The translations under genes were made by a program, and so were the position numbers. The notes beneath the pieces are model-generated. The model made no database searches. It saw only the letters and a program-made list of their open reading frames with translations, and had not been told where the DNA came from. Below, piece by piece: positions 1 through 9,640 of a stretch of 64,000 bases of DNA; positions within the stretch are counted from its first letter, which is position 1; each line of letters starts with the position of its first letter. Origin of the DNA: Saussurea involucrata (Eukaryota; Streptophyta; Magnoliopsida; Asterales; Asteraceae); contig CM066317.1 of assembly GCA_033807775.1 (NCBI GenBank), forward strand, positions 15,511,370 to 15,575,369, in the 5' to 3' direction.

Positions 1-184
1 TGTGCTCGTTGACAAACTCCATAATCGTTGTGCTTCCTGAGGATTTGTATAGAAAACACAGAGATTCTAGGGAGAAGAGGTTAGAACGAGAGAGAGAAGA
101 AGTTAATGCGAAGAGTCGTTATGAACTTTGGCGGGCAAACAGGGGTATTTATAGCAATATTTGCCCTAGATTTTCAAAAGCAGT
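1..184 (-). promoter_or_regulatory. Possible minus-strand promoter and 5' leader
   Basis: Read on the minus strand, this stretch has a TATA-box-like CTATAAATA near 155-145, a pyrimidine-rich CT leader of about 100 bases, and an ATG at 22-20 that opens M-E-F-V-N-E-H before the window ends. The layout resembles the start of a host gene or the promoter of another element. It lies directly beside the GCAGTATTAAC array. Too little coding sequence is present to name a product, and the small plus-strand ORF across it looks like a shadow. Confidence 0.25.
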
Positions 185-735
185 ATTAACGACATAAGCA
201 GTATTAACCACGAAGCAGTATTAACTACTTAAGCAGTATTAACTACTTAAGCAGTATTAACTACTTAAGCAGTATTAACTACTCATTGGCAGTATTAACT
301 GTGCACTAGCAGTATTAACTACTGAGCAGTATTAACTACACAGCAGTATTAACTACTGAGCAGTATTAACTGCAAAGCAGTATTAACTGTGCACTAGCAG
401 TATTAACTACTGAGCAGTATTAACTGCAAAGCAGTATTAACTGTGCACTCGCAGTATTAACTACTGAGCAGTATTAACTGCAAAGCAGTATTAACTGTGC
501 ACTAGCAGTATTAACTACTGAGCAGTATTAACTGCAAAGCAGTATTAACTACTGAGCAGTATTAACTGCAAAGCAGTATTAACTACTGAGCAGTATTAAC
601 TACTCACTGGCAGTAGAAAATATGTACTAGCAGTAGAAACTCTGCACTGGCAGTAGTAACTCTGCACTAGCAGTAGTAACTCTGCACTAGCAGTAGTAAC
701 TCTGCATTAGCAGTAGTAACTCTGCACTGGCAGTA
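185..735. repeat. GCAGTATTAAC minisatellite, unit about 17-20 bp
   Basis: The core GCAGTATTAAC(T) recurs almost without a break, alternating with spacers such as TACTGA, TGCAAA and TGTGCACTA. Towards 610-735 the core changes to GCAGTAGTAACTCTGCAC. Higher-order units made of two or three spacers repeat. The array starts where protease homology of the flanking minus-strand copia element stops, so the integrase region is replaced or deleted. The same core recurs in the gag ORF (1125-1500) and in the LTR (3090-3490). Confidence 0.92.
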
Positions 736-739
736 GTAA

Positions 740-990
740 CTATACTTGCACTTTGCAGCATTTGTCAAATCCTCAAATGTCATCTTACCTTCTGACACAT
801 CACCTTTACCACTTATCTTACCTCCTGCAAGATTATTCCCAAAAGCAACATGTCCTCCATCAATTCTTTTGAAATTCTTGAGGCAGGACATGTTACCTGT
901 CATGTGCCAGGAGCAACCACTATCAACATGCCGGATGCTCTTTCCCTTGAGCTGTTGGTTGCCCTGCACATCTGATAAATCAATTAGTTT
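740..990 (-). pseudogene. Copia aspartic protease fragment
   Basis: The minus-strand translation contains HVDSGCSWHMTG, the catalytic DSG motif of Ty1/copia proteases, followed by the usual K-N-F and G-K-G-D-V segments up to the motif that normally leads to integrase. It lies just after gag but in a different frame, so a frameshift near 985-990 separates the two, and a gag stop is at 984-986. Homology ends near 770, where the reading frame enters the GCAGTA minisatellite. It is a fragment that could not give a working polyprotein. Only the protease assignment is secure. Confidence 0.75.
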
Positions 991-2549
991 TTATTGGGAA
1001 CCCAAGCCGAAGTGGTCTTGGATCTCCCTTGCTCATCAAAGTACTTGTATTGGGTTTTGATGAGATTTTCAAATTTAGGTACTGCAGAATTGGAGTACTT
1101 TGTCAATATAATTAGTCTAGCAGCACAAACACTAGAAGCAGTATTAACCTTAGAAGAAGTACTAACAGAGTTAGCAGCACTAACAGAGTTAGCAGTACTA
1201 ACAGAGTTAGCAGCACTAACTGAGTTAGCAGCACTAACAGAGTTAGCAGCACTAACAGAGTTAGCAGTACTAACTGAGTTAGCAGCACTAACTGAGTTAG
1301 CAGCATTAACTGAGTTAGCAGTACTAACAGAGTTAGCATCACTAACAGAGTTAGCAGCACTAACAGAGTTAGCAGCACTAACAGAGTTAGCAGCACTAGC
1401 AGAGTTAGCAGCACTAACAGAGTTAGCAGTACTAGCTGAGTTAGCAGCACTAACACTGCAAGCAGCAGTATTGGCAGTAGTATTGCTTCTAGCAGCACTA
1501 ACCTTGTTAGCAGTACTATCTGAGGTATTAGTGCTTTTGGAGACCCACATATTGACACATTCCTTTTCAGTCTTTTTCCTCATGTGGCTTTTGGATTTAG
1601 CTTGTTTCTTAGCCACATGGTTCCTTGCAGGCTTCCTATAACCATTGGATTTATAAAAAGGTCTTTGAAAATTTATCCTTTGGTTAATAGGATTGAAATA
1701 ACAGTGTTTGGCAAGGTGATTCAATCTGCCACAGATGAAACAAGGTTTTGGTCTGTTAATCCTTTGCAGATTAACTCCTTGCTTTTGTGCCCACTGGTTA
1801 TTCCAATTTCTTTGATTTCCCCTCCTTTTATCATGTTTTTGGGGCTTATTCTCTTGAGATTTCTTGCAAGAACAATGTTCACAAGTTTTAGAGTTCACAA
1901 CAGTGGTCTGTGTATAATGAACTCCCTTTCCCTTGTCAGTCCTTTTCATCTCATTGTTCTTAGCACATGGACTTTCACATTCCTCATCAGATCCTACTTT
2001 GTCAGTCTCATCCTCAACAACTACTTTATCTAATGGATCTACTTCAGTGGCTCCTTTAGGTAAGTCCTTCCTATCCTTGGTTTCTAATAGGTCTGACTTA
2101 GGAGGGATGTAGTTGTTGTTATAGGGTGGGGGTGTGGCATTGTACCCTATTCCTGGTTTCAACTTACTATGGATTTGAGAGTTGATTATGTTGTCCATGA
2201 CTTTGGAGGCACAAGTAAACTTTTCTACATCAAGTTTAACTTTCTCAAGCTCTCCTTTTAGTTTCTCACACTCTTCCCTAGACTCTTTCAGTTGGAACTC
2301 CAGACCACCCTTTTCCCACTTCCAGTAGTTTGTATCATATGAGTGTTGAAGTTCATTGGCTTGAAAAGCCTTAATTTGTTCTTCAAACCTCTCAACAATC
2401 AATACATAATCTCTTATGTCCTTTTCTAATCTCTTAAGGTCATCACACATTCCCTGATTGTGATCTCTATACCTTTTAACAGTGTCTATACAAGCTTGAG
2501 AACAGAGATTAGATTTTACCTCCGTAGGAATATCTGAGACTTCTTCCAT
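984..2549 (-). CDS. Copia gag with expanded hexapeptide repeat
   Basis: This 521-residue gag-type ORF has an N-terminal coiled-coil-rich part (about residues 20-120, many K/E-rich heptads), a basic centre, and one CCHC zinc knuckle, CFICGRLNHLAKHC (C-x2-C-x4-H-x4-C). Past the knuckle come basic residues and then a long run of SVSAAN/SVSTAN hexapeptides encoded by an 18-bp DNA repeat. It ends in the W-V-P motif that precedes protease in copia polyproteins. The start at 2549 is the first ATG after the primer site and LTR. Gag proteins coat RNA in virus-like particles. The Ser/Val/Ala/Asn repeat is not a normal gag feature and probably arose by expansion of the element's own minisatellite. The downstream frame is broken. 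Confidence 0.8.
   Translation of the reverse strand: MEEVSDIPTEVKSNLCSQACIDTVKRYRDHNQGMCDDLKRLEKDIRDYVLIVERFEEQIKAFQANELQHSYDTNYWKWEKGGLEFQLKESREECEKLKGELEKVKLDVEKFTCASKVMDNIINSQIHSKLKPGIGYNATPPPYNNNYIPPKSDLLETKDRKDLPKGATEVDPLDKVVVEDETDKVGSDEECESPCAKNNEMKRTDKGKGVHYTQTTVVNSKTCEHCSCKKSQENKPQKHDKRRGNQRNWNNQWAQKQGVNLQRINRPKPCFICGRLNHLAKHCYFNPINQRINFQRPFYKSNGYRKPARNHVAKKQAKSKSHMRKKTEKECVNMWVSKSTNTSDSTANKVSAARSNTTANTAACSVSAANSASTANSVSAANSASAANSVSAANSVSAANSVSDANSVSTANSVNAANSVSAANSVSTANSVSAANSVSAANSVSAANSVSTANSVSAANSVSTSSKVNTASSVCAARLIILTKYSNSAVPKFENLIKTQYKYFDEQGRSKTTSAWVPNKN
1125..1500. repeat. 18-bp coding minisatellite (SVSAAN)n
   Basis: On the plus strand the unit is close to GTTAGCAGCACTAACAGA with variants GCAGTACTAAC and GCAGCATTAAC. 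On the minus strand it encodes Ser-Val-Ser-Ala-Ala-Asn with Thr or Asp substitutions. Because the unit is a multiple of three, length changes do not shift the gag frame. The core matches the noncoding arrays at 185-735 and 3090-3490. Confidence 0.92.
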
Positions 2550-2655
2550 GAGTGCATGATTCTGGATTGCCTCTTCTGCTTAATCACTCCAATCAAAAGT
2601 ACTGTTTGATTCAATAGAATTTTCCATAATGTTTGTAGAATTCTAAGAAACACAA

Positions 2656-2667
2656 GCTCTGATACCA
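2656..2667 (-). other. tRNA-Met primer binding site
   Basis: Minus-strand TGGTATCAGAGC is complementary to the 3' end of initiator tRNA-Met and lies two bases from the LTR edge (TG at 2670). It fixes the element's orientation as minus strand. Confidence 0.85.
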
Positions 2668-2669
2668 CT

Positions 2670-3515
2670 TGTCAGGATCGAATCTTAACAAGATAATTAA
2701 TACTTAGAATTCAGAATTAAAGAATCTGCGGAATAGAACTTTAATTCTCACAATCAATGAACAGAATATCAGAAAACACACAATTTTTGTATTCACTGTT
2801 TCGACTCACAATATTAACAACCAAACCTCAATCTTGTTGAACAGGCTCAACAAGACGACTTCTACTTCTCTAGAAATAGGGTTCTTACACCTTGAGGTTA
2901 ATTCTCTCTGAAAACGATATCGAATTCTTTTTCACACGTATATTCTAATAGCTATCTATTGAAGTCTATTTATACAAAAATAATTACAAGATAACTATCA
3001 AAAAGTAACTTGATCTTCTAAATCTTCGTTAAACATATCTTGATCAATTCCTTCTTTGTCTCCAAAAGTATCGCATACCAAACTTAACGAACTCAGCAGT
3101 ATTAACCTTCATTCTTCATGAGCAGTACTAACAATCTCCAGCAGTATTAAGTCACGAGCAGTACTAACAGATATTCGATATGCACCAGCAGTACTAACCT
3201 TGACTTGCAGTAGTAATTTTGACAAGCAGTACTAACCTCACATAAGCAGTATTAATAATATTCCAGCAGTAGTAATATACCAGCAGTATTAACTTTGTTC
3301 AGCAGTATTAACCATGTACCAGAAGTAGTAACTTGTCTAGCAGTACTAATCATGTTCTTGCAGCATTAATGACTCAGCAGTACTAACCTTGAACTAGCAG
3401 TAGTATCTTTGTTCTGACAGCACTAACATTGAACTAGCAGTACTAACTTGATCTGGCAGTAGTAATGTTGTTCTGGCAGTACTAACCATACTTAGCATAT
3501 CTTCAGTTCTCAACA
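2670..3515 (-). mobile_element. 5' LTR of truncated copia element
   Basis: The LTR edge next to the primer site is TGTCAGG. The far edge is placed at CTCAACA (3515), giving TGT...ACA termini and about 845 bp. The far edge is approximate because no partner LTR or target duplication is in the window. The U3 side (about 3090-3490) carries the GCAGTANTAA array. Transcription would run to the left into gag. Confidence 0.6.
3090..3490. repeat. Degenerate GCAGTANTAA array in LTR U3
   Basis: About twenty copies of (A)GCAGTA(T/C/G)TAA(C/T) occur at roughly 17-30 bp spacing, separated by unrelated spacers. Only the core is conserved. The position is U3, where LTR enhancers normally lie. The core matches the arrays at 185-735 and in gag. 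Confidence 0.85.
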
Positions 3516-3534
3516 TAGCTGATGAAAAATTCAC

Positions 3535-3770
3535 GTTTGTCAAAAAGTAGCTTATAAGCATTTAAATGATCAAAAAAGACATATTAAAAAAATAATTAAT
3601 AAATAATAATTAATAAATAATAATTAATATTAATGAGGGCATAATTGGAATATTTACAAAAAACTACTCATAAGCTACTTCAAGTAGCTTTTCAAAAAGC
3701 TAACTTATGGTCATCCAAACATTTACCCAAAAAATAAGCTAGCTTATAAGCTAGCTTTTTTTTGCCAAAC
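3535..3770. mobile_element. MITE with GTTTGKCAAAAA termini
   Basis: The left end GTTTGTCAAAAAGTAGCTTA matches the reverse complement of the right end (GTTTGGCAAAAA..., then GCTAGCTTATAAGC). The interior is AT-rich with smaller inverted repeats (AAGCTACTTCAAGTAGCTTT). It is about 236 bp with no ORF. I could not find a clear target duplication, so the superfamily is uncertain; hAT-like is a guess. Confidence 0.6.
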
Positions 3771-4388
3771 AATGCCTAACTCATCGTTGTTATCAGGTTA
3801 GCTAGATATAAGAAGGTCAATCCTTATCTTATTTCTTTTTCTTTGGTCAGAAATGCAGAGGAGAGGTGAAGCAGAGCGAGGGCGTTGCACTTCATTTTAT
3901 TTTGCAAATAAGGGTTTTTATGGAAACATCTCTATCAATTTTTTTTAACCTCTACCAGCCTTATTAGATAGAGGAAAAGTTAAGATCACATTTTTCATAT
4001 GTTCTATCTTTATGTGAGATATACTGGTATTTTCTTTGTTTTTATATTTAACCACTATCACTTTTAATAATAAACAAAATAATGCAAATCTTTTGTATTG
4101 AAAGCCAATCTTTTTCAAGATTTTGTCATTATTGTTATAGGGTTGGCTATAAACTGTTAATGAAGAAAAATGCAAATTGATAAATTAATTTGGTCAAAAG
4201 AAAGAAAGAGACAAAGGTTAATGCAAATAACAACAACCAACTTTCATCTTTTTAAATTTGATAATCAAAAATTGAAAAAAAAAATCTGAATTTTAGAGTA
4301 TTTTTTTAAATATGAATGTGATAAGTTGGTTGTATTTATTGGTTTTAATGAAATAAATAAAGACTATCCATTATATAAAAAAAGTTAG
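3771..4388. other. AT-rich spacer, nothing recognised
   Basis: The stretch is AT-rich with A/T homopolymers. The short minus-strand ORF near 3945-4175 has low-complexity composition and no motif, so I do not call a gene. Confidence 0.5.
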
Positions 4389-4542
4389 AGTAAACTACAA
4401 TTTTCGTCCTTGGTGTTTACCAAAACCTTTGAAAGTGGTCCTTAAACTTCAAAAACTGCAAGAATAGTACTTGGTGTCCTGAAATCGCTTTGAAAACGGT
4501 CCCTGCACCTAACGCCGTCTAAAAATGGTCGTTTAAGGCCCC

Positions 4543-5004
4543 ATGTGCATCACACGTGATGGGCATTTTGGTCATTTCCCTTTTTCCCTCTCATTTAAAC
4601 GGCTTTCCTTTCTTCTTTCCGTCTTCTTCGTTTTCCTTCTTCGATTTCTTTCTGGTTTTCTCTCTTCCACAGTAAACGTCTTCTACATCATCGACAATGG
4701 TGTTTGTGATTGTGGTGTACCAGCGATGATAAAGACTTCATGGACAACTAAAAACCCTGGCTGTAGGTTTTATGGGTGCCCAAGGAAGTATGCCAAATGC
4801 GATTTCTTTGCTTGGTACGATCAACAGTTGTGTCAACGAGCTATGGAGGTAATCCCGGGTTTACTAAGATCAAAGAACAGAGTTGAAGCTTCCCTCAACG
4901 CAAAAGAAAAGGAAATCAAGATTTTGAAGGTTTTATTGGTTGTCAGTTGTGTTTTCTTTATTTTTGTACTGTTTGTTGACCTAAACCAATGTAGGTGGTT
5001 GTAA
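4543..5004 (+). CDS. GRF-type zinc finger protein carried by MULE
   Basis: The ORF contains a GRF-type zinc finger: a C-D-C-G start, T-S-x-T-x-K-N-P-G, R-F-Y-G-C-P and a final C-x-F-F-x-W. This is followed by a charged helical stretch (R-V-E-A-S-L-N-A-K-E-K-E-I) and a hydrophobic C-terminal segment of about 20 residues that looks like a membrane anchor. The conserved G-R-R-F is G-C-R-F here. The first 45 or so residues are encoded by the inverted end and are probably not native. The true start may lie near 4680 or be lost. GRF fingers bind single-stranded nucleic acid in known proteins. Small GRF proteins of this shape are common in plants, often near MULEs. The function here is unknown. Confidence 0.6.
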   Translation: MCITRDGHFGHFPFSLSFKRLSFLLSVFFVFLLRFLSGFLSSTVNVFYIIDNGVCDCGVPAMIKTSWTTKNPGCRFYGCPRKYAKCDFFAWYDQQLCQRAMEVIPGLLRSKNRVEASLNAKEKEIKILKVLLVVSCVFFIFVLFVDLNQCRWL

Positions 5005-5044
5005 TGCTTCTAATGGTTGTAATGGTTGTAATGCTCCTAATCTT

Positions 5045-5617
5045 TCATGTATTGTTAACAAGTTTTTTCTTTGATTCATATTGATTTCCAGGTTCATCAA
5101 GTTCCTCTATCTCCATTTTTCTAGCATGTGGTGGTGAGTTGTATGTATCAACTAGTGTTTTCCAATGCTCTATAAATACATCTACAAATTTTACCTTAGG
5201 AACAAATTTCATAAGCTTCAGCACATTACTATCATTCCCTAAAGCTTCTAACCTAAAATCCAAGTCACTTCCTGGAGTCAAGAAATGGTAATACATTTTC
5301 TCATCTTCTTGGTACCCTAACTCTAACATTATAGCATCAATCTCATGGACTGATAACATATCAGTGTCAATCAAGTCCACAAATGCAGTCTTACCATGGA
5401 TGTATCTTCTACCAGGGATCTTTGTGAAAACACCTCCATGGTTTATCCTCATTGTTATTAGAGTAGGATATTGATCTATAGAAGGAAAAAAATCGATCAT
5501 TAACATGTTTACAACTCAAATGTTTGATATTATGAAAAATCGAGACATACCATAAACCACTTTGGGATAAAGGTCATCCCCTTGCTCCTTTCTGATCAAC
5601 CACATATGAGAAGACAT
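5045..5617 (-). CDS. Two-exon PB1-like domain protein (MULE transposase N-terminal relic)
   Basis: Exon 1 runs 5617-5551, starting with M-S-S-H-M-W-L. The intron is 5550-5476, with donor GTATGT and acceptor CTATAG. Exon 2 runs 5475-5045. The join restores a continuous reading V-V-Y-D-Q-Y-P-T. Exon 2 has the HGGVF...GRRYIHGK segment and D-x-D-M-x-S-V-H-E-I that resemble the PB1-like N-terminal domain attached to plant MULE transposases. The protein ends after about 165 residues at L-V-N-N-T, with no DDE or SWIM domain, so it looks like the N-terminal piece left after internal deletion. It converges on the GRF gene. Confidence 0.6.
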
Positions 5618-5965
5618 GGAAGTAAAGTCGCATTAACAAGATGAAGTGATTTTTTGCTCAGATTTGAAGCTCAGATTTTTTCTCAGTGTGTGTCAATGGT
5701 GATTTGTGTTAAGGGGCCAAATTAGAGGGTTTCTTGAAAAAGGTAAACCAACGAAAGGACGTTTAAATGAGAGGGAAATAGTGAAATGACCAAAATGCCC
5801 ATCACGTGTGATGCACATGGGCCACTAAACGGACACTTTTTAGACGGCGTTAGGCACAGGGATCGCTTTCAAAGTGATTTCAGGACACCAAGTACTATTC
5901 TTGCAGTTTTTGAAGTTTAGGGAGCACTTTCAAAGGTTTTGGTAAACACCAGGGACGAAAATTAT

Positions 5966-6812
5966 GCAAATTATGCAAATTTTGGGTATGTTTTCTGCAA
6001 ATTTTGGGTATGTTTTCTGCAAGAAGTATTTGTCTAGTTTTTGTGAATGTTTTCTGCAAGAAGTATTTGTCTAGTTTCTGCAAGAAGTATTAACAAAAAA
6101 TTATTAAATTATATTTTAATTATACATTAATATTAATTTTAATTATTTAAAGTTATTGTTAATCATATAAATTATTTTTATATATTTTTTAATTATCAAT
6201 TACTATTATTATTTTAATTATTTTTTGATTATTTTTTTCATATTATATGGAACAATTATTTAAAATCATAAGTTAATATATAATTTTTCTAAAACTTATT
6301 TTAACAAATTGAAAACTTATAGTATATATATATATATATATGTAATAATAAATTTAAAACTTATTTTAACAAATTTGTTTCACCATGTGAATATTTTTTA
6401 CGTGTATTTTCATTTTACTAGGTGAATCAAATTTCGTTTTTCACATGTAGTCTTTTCATAAGTTGAACACGAACATATGTGTAACAATATCATAAATCAT
6501 AGGTTTTGATGAAAAAAAATAATGTAAACAAATATTTTTATATTGGTTTTCACAGATTTGTAATAAATACATTAATAAAATATTATTTATCTCTTCTAAA
6601 ATTTCATTCAATGGCTCTAAATGGTGGAAATATTAAAATATTATTTCCTTTTCTTAAAAAATGGGTTTTAGAAATACCTCCAAATTTGAAGATTTTTATT
6701 TTCTCTCATTTATTTTCCTTTCTGTTTTAGCATATAAAATAGCATAGTTATTGGACAAAAAAGTTATTTAAATCTCATTTTTCTCAATTTAACATAACTG
6801 TTGGAGATGCTG
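5966..6812. other. AT-rich spacer with short tandem repeats
   Basis: At 5966-6092 three short units (GCAAATTTTGGGTATGTTTT and CTGCAAGAAGTATTTGTCTA) are tandemly repeated. A short (TA)n lies at about 6320-6341. The rest is AT-rich without a recognisable gene. Confidence 0.6.
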
Positions 6813-6815
6813 TTA

Positions 6816-7110
6816 CGGGCGTTTGGTTCACTGAATGAAATTTGATGGATTTGGAATTAATTGAATGAATGGTTTTCAAGAAATTGGAATACAATTTGAT
6901 TGAATTTGACCATGTGTTTGGTTGGCAGAATTAAAATGGAATTAAATTATTTCATTTAAGCTAAAGAATATTGAATCCCTTTATTTATGAAATTTAATGG
7001 AATTCAAAGGATTTCATCATTGTTATTATGAGAACCAAACATAAAATTTAGAATTTGGTCAAACTAGTTATTCATTCTAATTCCTTCAAATTCATTAACC
7101 AAACACCCTC
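6816..7110. mobile_element. Tourist-like MITE
   Basis: The ends are inverted: left CGGGCGTTTGGTT, right complement GAGGGTGTTTGGTT. TTA flanks both sides (6813-6815 and 7111-7113), the 3-bp duplication expected for PIF/Harbinger (Tourist) elements. It is 295 bp, AT-rich and non-coding. The interior holds a further inverted TTTGGTTGGC / GAGAACCAAAC pair. Confidence 0.78.
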
Positions 7111-7113
7111 TTA

Positions 7114-7556
7114 TTTCCTTTTTAAATCTTACATGACAATTAAACATTTCTTTTACATTTAGACCATCCATACCCCTTCAAGACGATACTCATTTCTAAA
7201 ATATCACATCAGCTTTGCAATAACACATTCCACACACATGCAAGACCAGACTCCTTTTTAAAGTAATAAATTATAATATAAATAATATAGATAATTATAA
7301 TATAACTAACAAATTAATTATAAAATATAGATAACTAAAATTTACTTTTGTTTTCTTTTACTATATTTTGTGTAAATATAATTTAATTAACAAATAAAAT
7401 ACATGAATATATTGAAAACATGCAAATTTTAGTAAAATACAAATATTACACAAAATACACAATAAACATTACATTACTAATTATTTTATTCTTCTCCGAA
7501 TCGACTCCAAATAAAAAACATTACATAAAAATATCATTTTTTAAAATAAAGCGTGG
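7114..7556. other. AT-rich spacer, nothing recognised
   Basis: Very AT-rich sequence with no ORF or repeat that I can name. It ends at the GTAAG target duplication of copia-I. Confidence 0.5.
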
Positions 7557-7561
7557 GTAAG

Positions 7562-9184
7562 TGTTAGTCCCAAATGGCTAATAAGAACAAGAACATCTAT
7601 TGTAGAGGGGGGGGGGGGGGGGTTGAATACAATACACAATTTTTTCACTTTAATTAATTCTTTTATTGATTTATAAAATCAAGAATTACACATAAAACAA
7701 TTAGATTGTTGCGGAAAGAACAGATAAAATCTATTCTAACAATCTTCACAAAGTAATACTGAAAATTAAACAACTTCTAAAACACAAAGATTGAAAGCTA
7801 TAAAGTTTAAGGAGAGAAAGGAGCAGAGTGTCTTGAGCATAGAGTAATCTTCAAGAGTTCGTGTTTGCATGGAGAAGTCTTCATCTTTATATAGTGTCAT
7901 GAGCATTTGAAGCATGGGACACTTGTCACTTTGTCATTTGAAGGTCAGGTTTGACTCTCAAAAGTTGAAGTGTCTTTTCCTAAAAAGTTTTGATGGTGAC
8001 AATATCTAAGAATGGGAAAAAGGACATATGAACTTTTTTCCTCCATACCCAGACATTTCTTCTTTGATGAGAAATTTCTTTGGAAGAGACAAGGGAGGAT
8101 CCTCCTATTTGAGGATCCCACCGATTTGTCATGGACAAAATCGGTGAGATGTCAAATGTTACCTCTTATGATGAAAATCTTCATGGCAAGGAGATAGGAA
8201 TGGCAACGGGCCGGGTTCGGGCCGGTTATTAGTATCCCCGTCCCCAAAACCGATAACCAAAACCATCCCCGAAACCGTCCCGATCCCCGTCGGGGATCTT
8301 ATCGGGGATCCCCATCGGGTCCCCACGGTTTCCCCGATCCCCATTGGGGAACCCGTTAAGGGTAAAAATCTCCTTTCCTCGTTGGTTTCCCTGTTCACCG
8401 TTGGTTATACCCGAACCCGAAACCGACCTTTTTTCTTTTACAAAATGTTAATTTTCACAACTAAAAGTAAATTACAAATTTTCTACACATGCAAGTCTAA
8501 ATGTCTCAAACAATGTCATAAATTACAATATAAAAGTAAATCGAAGTTCAAATATCGTACGACTAACACGATTAGACAAATAAAATAGATTTTTTTCCGA
8601 CAGGCTTATTTGGGGTGTTGAGGTAAAAAGGATAAAATCTTCAAAATTTAATGTTAGTATTTTTCTAAATGATATTATATACACATAATTAACACATATA
8701 TAGATATATTAATATATATATATATACACACACACATATCGGGCCGGGCCGGGCCGGTGATCTTCGTCCCCGCCCCCATCCCCGTCCCCGATAAAATCCC
8801 CGAATACGTCCCCGATCCCCGCCCCGTCCCCGATAAGGAGTCCCCGTCCCCGGCCCGAAAACTTCGGTTTTCGGTTTTCACCATCGGTTTTGGGTTTTTT
8901 TGCCATCCCTACAAGGAGATAATGGAGGATTCTCCTGTTTGAGGATCTCACCGATTTTCATGTAGAAAATCGGTGAGACAACTTAGTTTGGGTTGAGAAG
9001 TCCATCTTCAATCCGCATTGGTAAATTTACTTCTTCTTGATTTCGACTGATCTTTGACTTCACCGAACTTTGACAGTATGACTAAGCTATTACAAAGAAC
9101 CTAAAATTTCTCTACGTATAAAAGATGTTTTCAAAGAATGTAAGGAGATCAGGAGATCATCTTCAAATCTTTGATGACCCAACA
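7562..9184 (-). mobile_element. Copia-I 3' LTR (with inserted MITE)
   Basis: The LTR is 1623 bp, of which 725 bp is a hAT-type MITE plus its 8-bp duplication. A 16-base G run lies at 7607-7622. Two hairpins based on CACCGATTT and AAATCGGTG surround CATGGA and CATGTA loops (about 8119-8148 and 8949-8977). The SINE found in the 5' LTR is absent here, so this copy is its empty site. Confidence 0.88.
8196..8912. mobile_element. hAT-type MITE, GC-rich
   Basis: An 8-bp duplication AAGGAGAT lies at 8188-8195 and 8913-8920, and the 5' LTR lacks the insert. The ends are AGGAATGGCAAC and, reversed, GTAGGGATGGCAAA, the TAGGGATGGCA-type terminus common in plant hAT elements. The sub-terminal parts are packed with CCCCGTCCCCGAT repeats on both sides, so the arms are GC-rich and inverted while the centre is AT-rich with a short (TA)n. 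The long ORFs here are shadows of the repeat. Confidence 0.85.
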
Positions 9185-9640
9185 ATCTCCCCCTATTTGA
9201 GGATGACATCCATACTTAGAAAAACATGAGTATGACAATAATAATACATGTTGACCCTGTTTTACTCTTTTGGGTTCTTTTTCACATAGTATTTGTTTTG
9301 AGGGAGGTTTGAGTTTGAGTGAATTAGCCTCAGGATGCCTCTGCCCATATCTTGCATCTTCTTTCTTTCTCATAGCATCTTCAGCTTCCTATTCGGTAGT
9401 CATCACCCTTTTTCCTTTGTCTTGGTTTGCCTCCCCCTTAGTTACATCGGCCAGACTGGTCTGCTCCCCCATGGGTTGGTTCGTCGGTTCCCTTATTTTT
9501 GACCAACTTTAAGTTGGATGTTGAATATGAGTACTGAGGGTTGGTGGTAATCGAGTTGGACGCTGATATTGCTCCCCCTCAGATGGTTTCTCCCCCTCAG
9601 CATCCGACGTAGAAGAAACACCATGAAAAATGGGGAACTT
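9185..9640 (-). other. Copia-I 3' interior with polypurine tracts
   Basis: Next to the LTR, minus-strand AGGGGGAGAT (9185-9196) is the polypurine tract that primes plus-strand synthesis. Similar tracts recur near 9430, 9465, 9570 and 9590. No protein domain is recognisable. Several tracts in a row occur in SIRE-type elements between pol and the 3' LTR, which would fit here. Confidence 0.6.

Larger units (their letters stand above)
4389..5965. mobile_element. MULE with about 215-bp inverted ends
   Basis: The left arm, 4389-4612, and the right arm, 5753-5965, are inverted copies: both carry TTTTCGTCC(T/C)TGGTGTTTAC, AACGCCGTCTAAAAA and CATCACACGTGATGGGCATT in mirrored order. Long inverted ends are typical of Mutator-like elements. 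No 9-bp duplication is visible and the right tip is damaged by a small ATGCAAATT repeat. Two small genes point towards each other inside. The transposase core is missing, so the element is non-autonomous. Confidence 0.78.

Noticed and set aside
185..735. CRISPR-like regular repeats
   Set aside because: Spacers are themselves repeated and of similar sequence, and the context is a plant retroelement; this is a minisatellite.
1112..1558. Minus-strand Leu/Val-rich ORF
   Set aside because: Another frame of the same 18-bp repeat.
994..1641. Plus-strand ORF of Leu/Thr/Ala repeats
   Set aside because: Antisense shadow of the 18-bp repeat in the gag ORF; no domain.
5627..5752. Extra exon upstream of the PB1-like gene
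   Set aside because: No ATG-linked open frame with splice sites; exon 1 at 5617 already gives a good start.
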